A stretch of 64,000 nucleotides of DNA from Treponema sp. GTDB lineage: Bacteria; Spirochaetota; Spirochaetia; Treponematales; Treponemataceae. Numbering within the stretch: the stretch's first letter is position 1; each line of letters starts with the position of its first letter. The notes under the pieces were generated by a model. The model saw nothing but the letters and a program-made list of their open reading frames with translations. It was not told the origin of the DNA and searched no databases. This document shows, piece after piece, positions 32,568 to 41,124 of this stretch. Both the position numbers and the translations under genes were made by a program. The stretch spans positions 1-64,000 of the forward strand of contig JAFXSM010000002.1 in the NCBI GenBank assembly GCA_017525605.1, written 5' to 3'.

Positions 32568-33614
32568 TTACATTCCGTAGATTATCTCTTCCGAGATTTT
32601 CTTGGAAAGCTCGTCGATTGCTGCGGAGAGGTTTTTGCCGGTCACTTTCTGCGTCGTTCTGAAAAGAACCCTGTCATTTTCGGAAGTCGCCTTCAAGTTG
32701 AGGCAGTTCACTTCTCCGATGAGGCTCACGTCCGTCGGATTTTCCGCTGTCACCTCCGTGTCATATTTGTAGATTCCGTAAATCAAGAACGAGAAAGTCG
32801 CGTCCTTGTACTTTCTGATTGCATTGTTGAAGATGTTTTCTTCGTTGCCTTCCGCAATTTCTTTTGAGAAGTCGTCGTTTCCGACATTTTTGAATCCTGC
32901 TCCGTAAATTTTCATCAGAAGCGAAGATGACGATTTGAGGTTTCCGCCTTTCTGTGCTTTTCCGCTTTTGTCAAAGTCGAGAATCGAAACTACGCCGCCC
33001 GCACTTTTCATGTTCGTCCTGACTTTGTACTCGGCCTCGACTGCATATTTTTCAGCTTCTTTTTCAAATTTTTCGATGTCAGTTTCATTTTCGTCGAAAT
33101 ACGGGCTGAAAGTGATTTTGTCGTTTGCGGAACACTGCGGGACTGGCGGAAGAAAATCGAGTGAGCATTCCGTTTCTGATGAAGAATCGATTTGTATGAC
33201 TGAATCCGCGTAAATGATTTCGCCTGTCGATGCGTTTCTTGACGACGGATAATGCGCTTTGATTTTCAGATTCGAGAGCGGAATTCCGTTTGCGTTTTTC
33301 GTGATTTTGATTGCGTAAGGCGTAAGGAATGCTTTGAGTTTTGTCGTTTCTTTCGGAGTTTCCGTGACTTCGATTTTAAGGCCTTCTATTTTTTCAAGAA
33401 AAGCTGAGTAATTTGATTTTGAAGAGGATTCGTTTTCTGATTTTGTATCTTTATCGTTTTTTTCTGAAGAATCTTTTTTTTCGGAATCGGCTTTTACTTC
33501 TGTTTCGCGTGGTGTTGGGGAGGTAGCATCATCGACTTTTGTTGATGCACATGAAGCTGCGAGTACACAAGCGGCAGCCAACATGATTTTCGATATGTTT
33601 TTTGTGATTTTCAT
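32568..33614 (-). CDS. Lipoprotein of unknown function
   Basis: A 348-residue lipoprotein: signal peptide with lipobox LAASC at about residues 17-21, then a Ser/Lys/Glu/Asp-rich spacer of about 50 residues that would hold the folded part off the membrane. The remainder has mixed sheet/helix with no family I recognise; the final third (FKNVGNDDFSKEI ... TGKNLSAAIDELSKKISEE) resembles proteins that detect small outer-membrane or LPS-assembly cargo only vaguely, so no function is given. ATG 33614 is preferred over 33620 because AAGGA is 8 nt before it. Lies upstream of thrC on the same strand. Confidence 0.7.
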   Translation of the reverse strand: MKITKNISKIMLAAACVLAASCASTKVDDATSPTPRETEVKADSEKKDSSEKNDKDTKSENESSSKSNYSAFLEKIEGLKIEVTETPKETTKLKAFLTPYAIKITKNANGIPLSNLKIKAHYPSSRNASTGEIIYADSVIQIDSSSETECSLDFLPPVPQCSANDKITFSPYFDENETDIEKFEKEAEKYAVEAEYKVRTNMKSAGGVVSILDFDKSGKAQKGGNLKSSSSLLMKIYGAGFKNVGNDDFSKEIAEGNEENIFNNAIRKYKDATFSFLIYGIYKYDTEVTAENPTDVSLIGEVNCLNLKATSENDRVLFRTTQKVTGKNLSAAIDELSKKISEEIIYGM

Positions 33615-33721
33615 TAACATTTTCCTTAGATGATTGAAAGTGTAGGCATTGGAAAATTATATAAATTATCAATTTATTCCTCAATATTTTTCTTTGTCTG
33701 GAGATACTGAATTGTTGCCGT

Positions 33722-33750
33722 TTGACCAAATAAATTCATTGTTTTAATAT
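33722..33750 (+). promoter_or_regulatory. alr promoter, probably leaderless
   Basis: TTGACC (33722-33727), 17-bp spacer, TAATAT (33745-33750). Only eight bases separate the -10 box from the alr ATG and none form an SD. Confidence 0.6.
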
Positions 33751-33758
33751 CGTTTTTC

Positions 33759-34877
33759 ATGAAACCTACGATTGCAAAAATCTACATAGAAAATCTTCGT
33801 CATAATTTGAAATTTATACGTTCAAGAATAAATCCTGATGCAAAAATGTGCGTGGCAGTGAAAGCCGACGCTTACGGACACGGTGCCGTTAGGTGCGCGA
33901 AAGAGGCTGTCGAATGCGGCGCGGACTTTCTTGCCGTCGCGCGTGTCAGCGAAGGAATCGAGCTTCGCGAAAACGGCATTTCCGTTCCGGTTCTGCTTTT
34001 GAGCCTCTGCGATTTGTCGGAGATGGCTGATTTGGTGAAATTCGACATAACTCCGCTTGTTTACGATGAAGAATATATCCGCGCGATTGAGAATGCGGTT
34101 GCCGCTGCCGGAAAAAAGAATTACAGCGTGCATCTTGCTGTCGATACGGGAATGGGAAGAATCGGCTGCCAGCCAGAAGAGGCCGTGAGCCTTGCAAAAA
34201 TCATCGATTCGTCGGAAAAACTTTCGCTCGGCGGAATGTGCACTCATTTTGCGACTGCGGATTCTTACGAGAGGGAAGATGTCGATTACACGAATTGGCA
34301 GTTCGACAGATTTTTATACGCGACTGAATCTGTTCGCAATGCCGGAATCAATCCGGGAATCCGCCACTGCGCGAATTCCGCATTGACGCTGAACCGTCCT
34401 GAGACTCATCTTGATATGTGCCGTCCTGGAATCATCGTTTACGGCTATTATCCGGGCGACTTGAAGGGAAAAGATTTGAAGCCGGTCATGGCACTGACAA
34501 CAAAAATCGTTTCGATTAGGGATTTTGAAAAAGGAAAATCAGTTTCGTATGGGCGGACGTGGACTGCAACTTCCGACACGAAAATAGGCGTTCTTCCGAT
34601 TGGATATGACGACGGATTGTTCAGGCGTTTTGCAGGGAAAATCTCCGTTGCCATAAAAGGAAAGCCGTACCCGATTCGCGGCAGAATCTGCATGGATCAG
34701 TGCATGGTCGATTTGGGCGCGGAAACAAAAGTCAAACGCTGGGACGAAGTTGTGATTTTCGGACCGGAGGAGAGCGGCGCATTGCAGAGCGCGGACACAC
34801 TCGCGAATCTCACTGACACGATATCGTATGAGATAACGTGCCAGATTTCAAAGCGGGTCGAGCGAATATTCGTCTGA
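33759..34877 (+). CDS. alr: Alanine racemase
   Basis: A 372-residue PLP enzyme producing D-alanine for peptidoglycan. The N-terminal barrel begins AKIYIENLRHNLKFI, PLP Lys35 is in AVKADAYGHGAV, and the second domain has SVSYGRTWTA, LPIGYDDGLFRRF and GRICMDQCMVDLG with the second catalytic Tyr region. Length is normal. There is no SD, and the promoter is 8 nt ahead, so a leaderless mRNA is likely. It converges on folC with 15 nt between stops; its own terminator lies inside the folC coding region. Confidence 0.95.
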   Translation: MKPTIAKIYIENLRHNLKFIRSRINPDAKMCVAVKADAYGHGAVRCAKEAVECGADFLAVARVSEGIELRENGISVPVLLLSLCDLSEMADLVKFDITPLVYDEEYIRAIENAVAAAGKKNYSVHLAVDTGMGRIGCQPEEAVSLAKIIDSSEKLSLGGMCTHFATADSYEREDVDYTNWQFDRFLYATESVRNAGINPGIRHCANSALTLNRPETHLDMCRPGIIVYGYYPGDLKGKDLKPVMALTTKIVSIRDFEKGKSVSYGRTWTATSDTKIGVLPIGYDDGLFRRFAGKISVAIKGKPYPIRGRICMDQCMVDLGAETKVKRWDEVVIFGPEESGALQSADTLANLTDTISYEITCQISKRVERIFV

Positions 34878-34892
34878 TTTTCCGAAAATCCG

Positions 34893-36227
34893 CTAGACAT
34901 TCAGAAGTTTTTTAACTTCCGAGACAAGATAGAATGACCCCGTGATTAAAAGCGGGGCTTTTTTTTGCGTCGCGTTTTTCACGGCTTTTCTTATCATGCC
35001 CTCAAAATCTTCGTCCGCTTCGAATTTCAGTTCCGCATCGGAGAATGCTTTTTTCATCGAATCCAAATCCGAGATTTTTACGTTTCCCGGTTTTGTGATG
35101 AAGATATCGGAGAAATGATTTTTGAAAAGAGGCGCGATTTTTTCGACATTTTTGTCGGCCGCGCAACCGAAAAGAAGAGTCGCGTCTTTCTTGTCCGGAA
35201 AAATCGCATCGAATGTTTCGATTGTGTATTTTTCGGAATTGAAAGTGTGTGCGCTGTCGAGAATCATCGTCTCAAGTCCGAATGTGCGCTCAAGATTGAC
35301 GATTTCGAACCTTCCGGGAAGGAATGCCGCCGCAAGACCGATTTCGATTTCGCGCTCGGTTGTTTTTGGGAGCGCGGTTTTTACGGCGACCGCTGCAAGT
35401 GCCGCATTTTCCGCCTGAACTTTTCCGAGAAGCCGCATTTTCGTTTTTATCGGCCGCTTGAAAATTTTCGATGAAATTTCGATGTTCATGTAGCCGTCTT
35501 CATATTCAAAATCGATTTTGTCCACGACCTCGTCAATGAATTTCAAATCCGAATGTTTTTCTTCCGCGATTTTCCTGAAAACGTCTTTTATGGATTCGCT
35601 TTGCTTTGCGATTACTGCTGGCACATTCTTCTTTATTATTCCGCCTTTTTCGAATGCGATTTTTTCCACAGTGTCGCCCAAGAATTCCGTGTGCTCAAGT
35701 TCAATCGGAGTTATCACAGAAACTTTCGGAGTTACGACATTCGTTGCGTCGAGCCTTCCGCCGAGTCCGACCTCGTAAACTGAATAATCGACTTTTTCCT
35801 CGCGGAAACAGAGCATTGCGTAAAGCGTCACAAGCTCGAACCATGTCAAAGGGCGTTTCCCCGGCAAATCGTTTCTGTCAATGCTTTCGATTCCAGAAAT
35901 CAGCTCGTCCGCCGCATTTTTGTAGACATTTTCGTCGAAGAATCTGTGCGACGAAGTTATTCTTTCAAAAAAGTCGAGGATGTGCGGCGAAGTGTAGAGC
36001 CCTGCATTTCTTCCGGTTGCGTCGAGTATCGAAGAAATCATCGCAGAGACGGAGCCTTTGCCCTTTGAGCCTGCGACATGAATTGCCGGTGCGAAAATCT
36101 CCGGGTGGTTGAATTTGGCGCACAGATATTCCATAGTGTCGAGCCAAAATATGTTTTTCTGAGGAAGCTTTTCAAAATTCAAATATTTGTCGAGCCATTC
36201 CTGTAATTTTTTTGATGTATCTGACAT
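34893..36227 (-). CDS. folC: Folylpolyglutamate/dihydrofolate synthase
   Basis: A 444-residue Mur-ligase-type enzyme that adds glutamate to folates (and may make dihydrofolate). The P-loop is HVAGSKGKGSVSAMI (about 54-68), with SPHILDFFERI, the YEVGLGGRLDATNV motif, TPIELEHTEFLG and, in the C-terminal domain, ILDSAHTFNSEKY. ATG 36227 is chosen: the longer frame has no family match. No SD is seen; a perfect TATAAT ends 7 nt before the ATG. Its 3' end overlaps the alr terminator. Confidence 0.93.
   Translation of the reverse strand: MSDTSKKLQEWLDKYLNFEKLPQKNIFWLDTMEYLCAKFNHPEIFAPAIHVAGSKGKGSVSAMISSILDATGRNAGLYTSPHILDFFERITSSHRFFDENVYKNAADELISGIESIDRNDLPGKRPLTWFELVTLYAMLCFREEKVDYSVYEVGLGGRLDATNVVTPKVSVITPIELEHTEFLGDTVEKIAFEKGGIIKKNVPAVIAKQSESIKDVFRKIAEEKHSDLKFIDEVVDKIDFEYEDGYMNIEISSKIFKRPIKTKMRLLGKVQAENAALAAVAVKTALPKTTEREIEIGLAAAFLPGRFEIVNLERTFGLETMILDSAHTFNSEKYTIETFDAIFPDKKDATLLFGCAADKNVEKIAPLFKNHFSDIFITKPGNVKISDLDSMKKAFSDAELKFEADEDFEGMIRKAVKNATQKKAPLLITGSFYLVSEVKKLLNV
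34938..34966 (+). terminator. alr terminator embedded in the folC 3' coding region
   Basis: CCCCG - 10-nt loop - CGGGG followed by CTTTTTTTT on the plus strand, 61 nt after the alr stop and antisense to folC codons. Confidence 0.65.
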
Positions 36228-36234
36228 GCGGAAA

Positions 36235-36240
36235 ATTATA
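36235..36240 (-). promoter_or_regulatory. -10 box of folC, probably leaderless
   Basis: Perfect TATAAT on the minus strand, ending 7 nt before the folC ATG. No good -35 box lies 16-18 bp further upstream. Confidence 0.4.
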
Positions 36241-36392
36241 CTGAAAACTACCGAAAACTTCTTTATCGCACATTCCGCTAGTTCAAACTCGGTTATTTTT
36301 CTTTTAGAATAGTTTTCATTGATAATTACATTTTGCGGATTTGCATTTTTTCGGATTTGCATTCGCGAAGAGATTTTTATTTGGAGAAAAAA

Positions 36393-37526
36393 ATGTCAGA
36401 AGAAACAAAAAACGAAACAGCTTCTTCGGAGACGACGGAAGTTTCTGCTGAGGCTTCTTCGGAGAACGCGTCTTTTCTTGCGGCTGTCGAACGCTCAAAG
36501 AAAATAGAAGAAGACATTCTCGTCAATCCTAAAAAATACCGGGTTTTGACAGGTGACAGACCGACCGGAAGGCTTCATATCGGTCATTATTTCGGAAGCT
36601 TGCAGAACAGAGTCCGCTTGCAGAATCTTGGCGTTCCGACGATGATTCTTATTGCCGATTATCAGGTTTTGACCGACCATGATGCATTCGACAAGATTTC
36701 GCAGAACACGAAGGAGCTTGTGATTGACTATCTTTCCGCAGGAATCAAGCCGGGCGACGATGTTTTCATCTTCCCTCATTCGTATGTTCCTGAGGCGAAC
36801 CAGCTCATGCTTCCGTTCCTCACGCTTGTTTCAAATTCGGAGCTTTCGAGAAATCCTACTGTAAAAGATGAGATTCAGAAGTCGGAGCTTTCCGTCGTGA
36901 ATGCCGGAATGTACACTTACCCTGTCCATCAGGCGTGCGACATTCTCTTCTGCAAAGGAAACGTCGTTCCTGTCGGAAAAGACCAGCTTCCGCACCTTGA
37001 AATCACTGCGAACATCGCAAGACGATTCAACAAAAAATTCTGCAAGAACAGAGAGCCGATTTTCCCGATTCCGAACGCGCTTCTCTCTAAAACTCCGATG
37101 ATTCTCGGTCTTGACGGAAGCAAAAAGATGTCAAAGTCGCTTGGAAATGCCGTAATGCTTTCTGCAACGGAAGACGAAACTGCGAAACTCATCAAAAAAG
37201 CGAAGACCGACACCGAGCGCGTAATCACATACGACCCGGTGAACCGCCCTGAAGTCGCGAATTTGCTCAGATTGATTTCGCTTTGCACAAAAGAAGAGCC
37301 TGAAGTCATCGCAGAAAGAATCGGCGAGGGCGGCGGCGGACTTCTCAAGAGCACTCTCACGGAAGCTATCAACGAAGAACTCCGACCATTGCGCCAGAAA
37401 AGAGCCGAGCTTGAGAAGGAACCGGATTACATCAGAAGCGTCCTTCTTTCCGGCGCAGAAAAAGCAAGGGCAATTGCAGAAAAGACTTTGAAAGAAGTCC
37501 GTTCCGCAATGAACATGGAAATTTAA
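36393..37526 (+). CDS. trpS: Tryptophanyl-tRNA synthetase
   Basis: A 377-residue class I aminoacyl-tRNA synthetase. The HIGH motif is in GRLHIGHYFGSL and KMSKS in DGSKKMSKSLGNAV; the Trp-site region YPVHQACDILFCKGNVVPVGKD is conserved, as is DRPTGRLH. The first 45 residues are an extra Ser/Glu-rich N-terminal segment not found in compact TrpRS. ATG 36393 has GGAGA 6 nt upstream, whereas the longer frame lacks an SD. Divergent from folC; no tRNA-Trp or T-box leader was found. Confidence 0.95.
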   Translation: MSEETKNETASSETTEVSAEASSENASFLAAVERSKKIEEDILVNPKKYRVLTGDRPTGRLHIGHYFGSLQNRVRLQNLGVPTMILIADYQVLTDHDAFDKISQNTKELVIDYLSAGIKPGDDVFIFPHSYVPEANQLMLPFLTLVSNSELSRNPTVKDEIQKSELSVVNAGMYTYPVHQACDILFCKGNVVPVGKDQLPHLEITANIARRFNKKFCKNREPIFPIPNALLSKTPMILGLDGSKKMSKSLGNAVMLSATEDETAKLIKKAKTDTERVITYDPVNRPEVANLLRLISLCTKEEPEVIAERIGEGGGGLLKSTLTEAINEELRPLRQKRAELEKEPDYIRSVLLSGAEKARAIAEKTLKEVRSAMNMEI

Positions 37527-37560
37527 CATTCGGAGATTCCGAAACGAGTTCGGAATGACA
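37527..37560. repeat. Short palindromic intergenic repeat (CHSELVSES/PNSFRNL type)
   Basis: TTCCGAA-ACGAG-TTCGGAA palindrome with flanking CATTCGGAGA and TGACA. In the minus frames it spells CHSELVSESP and VIPNSFRNL, peptide strings that occur as spurious ORFs from a short repeat spread in many bacterial genomes. It sits just after the trpS stop. Confidence 0.6.
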
Positions 37561-37573
37561 ATTTTGTTCGGCA

Positions 37574-39640
37574 CTAGAAAACGACTTTGTTCTTTCCGCT
37601 GTTCTTGCCTTTGTAAAGGTTCGCATCGGCTTCGAGGAACATGTTTTCCAGTGTCGAATTTTTTTTGTAAGTTGAGATGCCGACTGTCGCCGTGATTTGA
37701 ATCTGATTGCTGTCGAAGTTGACGCGCTGTTTTCCTATTTCGCTTCTGATTTTGTCGGCAATTTCAATCACGATATGCTGCTCAGCCTTCATCAGAACGA
37801 GGAATTCCTCGCCGCCCCAACGGAATGCGCGGTCGCACTGCCTGATGCCTTTCAGTATTGTTCCTGCCGCCATTTTCAAGATTTCGTCCCCGGCTGCATG
37901 TCCGTATGTATCGTTCACTTTTTTGAAGTCGTCCAAATCGAAAATCATTATTGAAAAATCTTCGCCTTTTTTGCATGCCTTAAGGTACGCATTGTGCATG
38001 TACGGCGCGAGCTTTCGCCTGTTCATCAGCTTTGTCAGAACGTCGTAGTCAAGTGCGAACCTGAGCCTGTCCATCGTTGCAAGAAGCGCGAGAATCGCAA
38101 TCAGGAACACGAATGCTGATGTCGCTATGACCGCAAAATAATCGTTTAGGAAATCTTGCGTAGTGTATTTTTTGCTGTCCATCGAAAAATAGGAGATTTT
38201 TGCAGCGATATCTTTGCTTGAAATGTAATTCAAAAGTTTGTTTGTAGTTGAAATGAACGGATAATCATCCGCATTCACGCAGAATGAAAGGCTTACTTGA
38301 GTTGGAAGAGAAATTACTTTCAGGTTGCTGTATTTTTTCTTGCCGAATATTGCCCTGTTGAATCTGTATATGCTGAAAACTCCGCCTGATGCTTCTCCGT
38401 TCAGAATCATTTTCAGGCAGTCGTCGATATCCTTGCAAAGTATCTTTCCTGAGTCCGGGAAATTTTCCATTGCGTATGCGTGCGCTCTCTTGCCGTACTC
38501 CGCGACGACGATATCTTTTGAACCATCTCCGTAGTTGCTGTTGTACACGAAAACGAATTCATTGTTCGCGAATATTTTCGAAAGCATCCGCTCGTTTTTC
38601 TCCGCATACTCTATGTTGTAGTTGTACGGAAAAATTGCCGTTATCTCTTTTTTCTCCAATGCCGCATTCGCATCCTGGTATCTGTCGAACACTACATATT
38701 CTATTTCCGATTTAACGTCGAACGAAGAGTGGAGCACCGATTCGAAATAGCGAACCAGCCCCGTAACCTCGTCTGCTTTTTCGTCATATTCGGCAAACGG
38801 AAGGTCATCGCGGAAGATTCCGACTTTTATCTTCTCGTGTTTGTCGAACCATTCTTTTTCGATTTTTGAAAGCCGCCTTGTCGATGTCGCGCTCGTGTAG
38901 TATTTCTCCCAAAGTTTTGCATTGTAGTACGGCTCAGCCATGTGTATCTCGTAAAGAACCGCATTCAGCTCGTTCAAAATGTCAGTCCTGTCTTTCGTCA
39001 CTACAAGATAGATGTCTGTGCTTCTGATTTTCGTGATTGGTTCCCACTGCTGCTCCGCAATCGTGTCCATCGAAAGCAGAACGTCGAATTCGCCGTTGTC
39101 GAAATCCTTTTCAAGGACATCCTCGAATTTCATCTCGGTAACGTCCATGTTTATTGTGTTTCCGTTTGATTTTTCCTTTTCGAGCCACGCATTGAACTCA
39201 TATTTCTGATATGAATCCGTGCCGATTCTTATTGACTTTCCGTTCAGCGTTGACAGGTCGAGCGAATAGATGTCGTCCCTCGGATACGCCGTGTACAAAT
39301 AATAGGATTCGCTTCCCATCGGATAATCAGGGTAGTGGAAAAGGTTTTTCCTGTCCTCGTAATAGCTTATGTCGCCGAGAAGGTCGATTTCGCCGGAAAG
39401 GAGCTTCTCGTACAAATCAGAGAAATCGCCGTAGACGTATTCGTACTTCCAGCCGGTGAACGAAGCGATGTATTGCAGGTATTCGTAGCAGTATCCGCCT
39501 TTCGGGTCTTCCTCAGAATTTCCGTTCATGAAAGGCGCGCTGTCCTTGTAGTAGCCGACTTTGACAGTCTTCCGCTCCGCAATGGCGCATGATGAGGCAA
39601 ATGTGAATATGAAAAGCAGAACTATGAGTTTTCTCTTCAT
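37574..39640 (-). CDS. Receptor-type diguanylate cyclase with two SBP_bac_3 domains
   Basis: A 688-residue protein: signal peptide (possible lipobox ASSC at about 15-18), two tandem periplasmic amino-acid-binding-type domains (about 25-260 and 270-495), one TM helix (about 509-530) and a GGDEF domain (about 545-688). The active site FRWGGEEFLVLM is intact, and RQCD five residues before it is a proper RxxD inhibitory site. It should sense a small solute outside and make c-di-GMP inside. ATG 39640 overlaps the FHA stop (ATGA); the longer frame is not supported. Confidence 0.9.
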   Translation of the reverse strand: MKRKLIVLLFIFTFASSCAIAERKTVKVGYYKDSAPFMNGNSEEDPKGGYCYEYLQYIASFTGWKYEYVYGDFSDLYEKLLSGEIDLLGDISYYEDRKNLFHYPDYPMGSESYYLYTAYPRDDIYSLDLSTLNGKSIRIGTDSYQKYEFNAWLEKEKSNGNTINMDVTEMKFEDVLEKDFDNGEFDVLLSMDTIAEQQWEPITKIRSTDIYLVVTKDRTDILNELNAVLYEIHMAEPYYNAKLWEKYYTSATSTRRLSKIEKEWFDKHEKIKVGIFRDDLPFAEYDEKADEVTGLVRYFESVLHSSFDVKSEIEYVVFDRYQDANAALEKKEITAIFPYNYNIEYAEKNERMLSKIFANNEFVFVYNSNYGDGSKDIVVAEYGKRAHAYAMENFPDSGKILCKDIDDCLKMILNGEASGGVFSIYRFNRAIFGKKKYSNLKVISLPTQVSLSFCVNADDYPFISTTNKLLNYISSKDIAAKISYFSMDSKKYTTQDFLNDYFAVIATSAFVFLIAILALLATMDRLRFALDYDVLTKLMNRRKLAPYMHNAYLKACKKGEDFSIMIFDLDDFKKVNDTYGHAAGDEILKMAAGTILKGIRQCDRAFRWGGEEFLVLMKAEQHIVIEIADKIRSEIGKQRVNFDSNQIQITATVGISTYKKNSTLENMFLEADANLYKGKNSGKNKVVF

Positions 39641-40023
39641 CTTTTCGCTATTACTACTGTTTCCGTTCCGATTGTTATTTTGTCGCCAGGATTTATCTTC
39701 ATGAATTTGTCTTTTTCGAGTTTCATTCCGTTGACGAATGTCCCGTTCGTGCTTTCTTCGTCTTTTATGTAGAAATCGTCCTTTATTTTCTGAATCGTCG
39801 CATGATGCCTGCTGACCATCTTGTTGTCGATTACGATGTTGCATTTCGGGTCCCTTCCGATGCTCATCTTCTCTGCAATTTTCATCTTTGCCGCGTCAAA
39901 AAGCAGATAAGACGACTGCGCGTTTTCCGTGACGCGCTCAAGCCGCTGTCCGAGCGCGCTTCCCGTGTCTATCGTTTCTGCAAGTATGTTTGAGCCAACG
40001 TCAATTGCATTTTTGATTTTCAT
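39637..40023 (-). CDS. FHA domain protein
   Basis: A 128-residue cytoplasmic protein: an N-terminal helix-rich part (1-48) and one forkhead-associated domain (about 50-128). The phosphothreonine-binding residues are all present: SIGRDPKCNIVI, MVSRHHATI and ESTNGTFVNG. It would bind a phosphothreonine protein, so a Ser/Thr kinase partner is implied but none is in the window. SD GGAGG lies 5 nt before the ATG. It is translationally coupled (4-nt overlap) to the diguanylate cyclase, linking phospho-signalling with c-di-GMP (inference). Confidence 0.9.
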   Translation of the reverse strand: MKIKNAIDVGSNILAETIDTGSALGQRLERVTENAQSSYLLFDAAKMKIAEKMSIGRDPKCNIVIDNKMVSRHHATIQKIKDDFYIKDEESTNGTFVNGMKLEKDKFMKINPGDKITIGTETVVIAKR

Positions 40024-40157
40024 TTTTTCCTCCGTGAATGTGAATCAGCAGTTTTTGTCAAATGTAATCCGATTTTTGAAAATTCCGAACGGGTCTATTA
40101 TACCACGGTTTCCGCTCATTTTGAATTTTCAATTTTCATTTTTCATTTTCAACCGAT

Positions 40158-40185
40158 TTGATAAAAATACAAATGTCGTTAAAAT
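40158..40185 (+). promoter_or_regulatory. Possible leaderless promoter of the 40193 gene
   Basis: TTGATA (40158-40163), 16-bp spacer, TAAAAT (40180-40185), then seven bases to the ATG without an SD. Confidence 0.45.
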
Positions 40186-40192
40186 TCAGCCT

Positions 40193-41101
40193 ATGAAATT
40201 GATAAAGAAATTGGCAATGGTTCTATCTGTTTTGGGGTTCTGCTCTGCTGGAGGCGTGTTCGCGAAGGTCGCTGACAGGCAGAACGTTCTTTCTGAGTAC
40301 ACGCTGGACAAAATCTCGTCTTTCATCACCGAGAGGGTCGTTCTGAAAGACGCGGAAATCGACGACGCTGTGGACAAGATAACGCAAATCCGCATAAACA
40401 CGATGCCGAACCTTCTTTCGCACGCAAAGGACTACGAGCAGGAAGCGTGCATCCTCGAAAGCCTCTATTACATGGAAATCTACGAGCGTGCGGCGAATGA
40501 CTCCAACCGCAAAGACATGCGCGAGAAAATGAGGCTCCTCATGGAGAGAAATTTCGCCTGCATCGACAGCAGAAAGAAATGCGAAATAAGCGAATGGCTC
40601 TATCAGGTTGCAGGAGACGTGACTTCTTATTACATGACCCGCTCCATAAGCGCGACGTTGCACTATGGATTCAAGGTAAAGTCGTTCTACGAGTCCGCCG
40701 TCGAGATAAATCCGGTTTCGCCGGAGGGAAACATCAGCCTCGGGAACTGGTATTTCTTTGCGCCCGGGATTTTCGGCGGAAGCAACAAGAAGGCAGAGAA
40801 GTGCTACAAGAATGCGGAGAAAGGCTCAGTGGAAAACGAAATCGACGGAGAAAAATTCCTCGCGTACGAATTCCTTTCGCAGCTTTATTTCGAGCTGAAG
40901 AAGGGGAGCCTGCATAGCGAATATTTCGAAAAATTCAGGAATCTCGGAATCGGCACAAGGGAAGTCAAAATCGCGGAAAAATATAACAACAACGGGCAGT
41001 CCTACTATCAGTACATGAGAAACAAGTCGTCAATCGACAAAGAGCTTCCTGAATCCGAGAAGGACGACGCTGACAAAAAGAAATCGAACTTAAAATTTTA
41101 G
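40193..41101 (+). CDS. Exported helical-repeat protein of unknown function
   Basis: A 302-residue protein with a signal peptide (MKLIKKLAMVLSVLGFCSAG, cleavage after VFA). The mature part is almost wholly helical. Two stretches look like TPR pairs (TLHYGFKVKSFYESAVEINP followed by GNISLGNWYFFAPG, and KKAEKCYKNAEKG...FLAYEFLSQLYFELKKG), as in periplasmic TRAP-associated or TatT-like proteins of Treponema; a firm assignment is not possible. The ATG lacks an SD and lies 7 nt after a -10-like box. The following gene, rnz, is 23 nt away. Confidence 0.65.
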   Translation: MKLIKKLAMVLSVLGFCSAGGVFAKVADRQNVLSEYTLDKISSFITERVVLKDAEIDDAVDKITQIRINTMPNLLSHAKDYEQEACILESLYYMEIYERAANDSNRKDMREKMRLLMERNFACIDSRKKCEISEWLYQVAGDVTSYYMTRSISATLHYGFKVKSFYESAVEINPVSPEGNISLGNWYFFAPGIFGGSNKKAEKCYKNAEKGSVENEIDGEKFLAYEFLSQLYFELKKGSLHSEYFEKFRNLGIGTREVKIAEKYNNNGQSYYQYMRNKSSIDKELPESEKDDADKKKSNLKF

Positions 41102-41118
41102 GCTCATTCCGATAGAAT
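41090..41118 (+). promoter_or_regulatory. Possible leaderless promoter of rnz
   Basis: TTAAAA (41090-41095), 17-bp spacer, TAGAAT (41113-41118), six bases to the ATG. Confidence 0.35.
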
Positions 41119-41124
41119 CGAGCT

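Noticed and set aside
36228..36362. N-terminal extension of folC by 45 codons
   Set aside because: It would run through the TATAAT box and has no match to the FolC family; the ATG at 36227 aligns with the family start.
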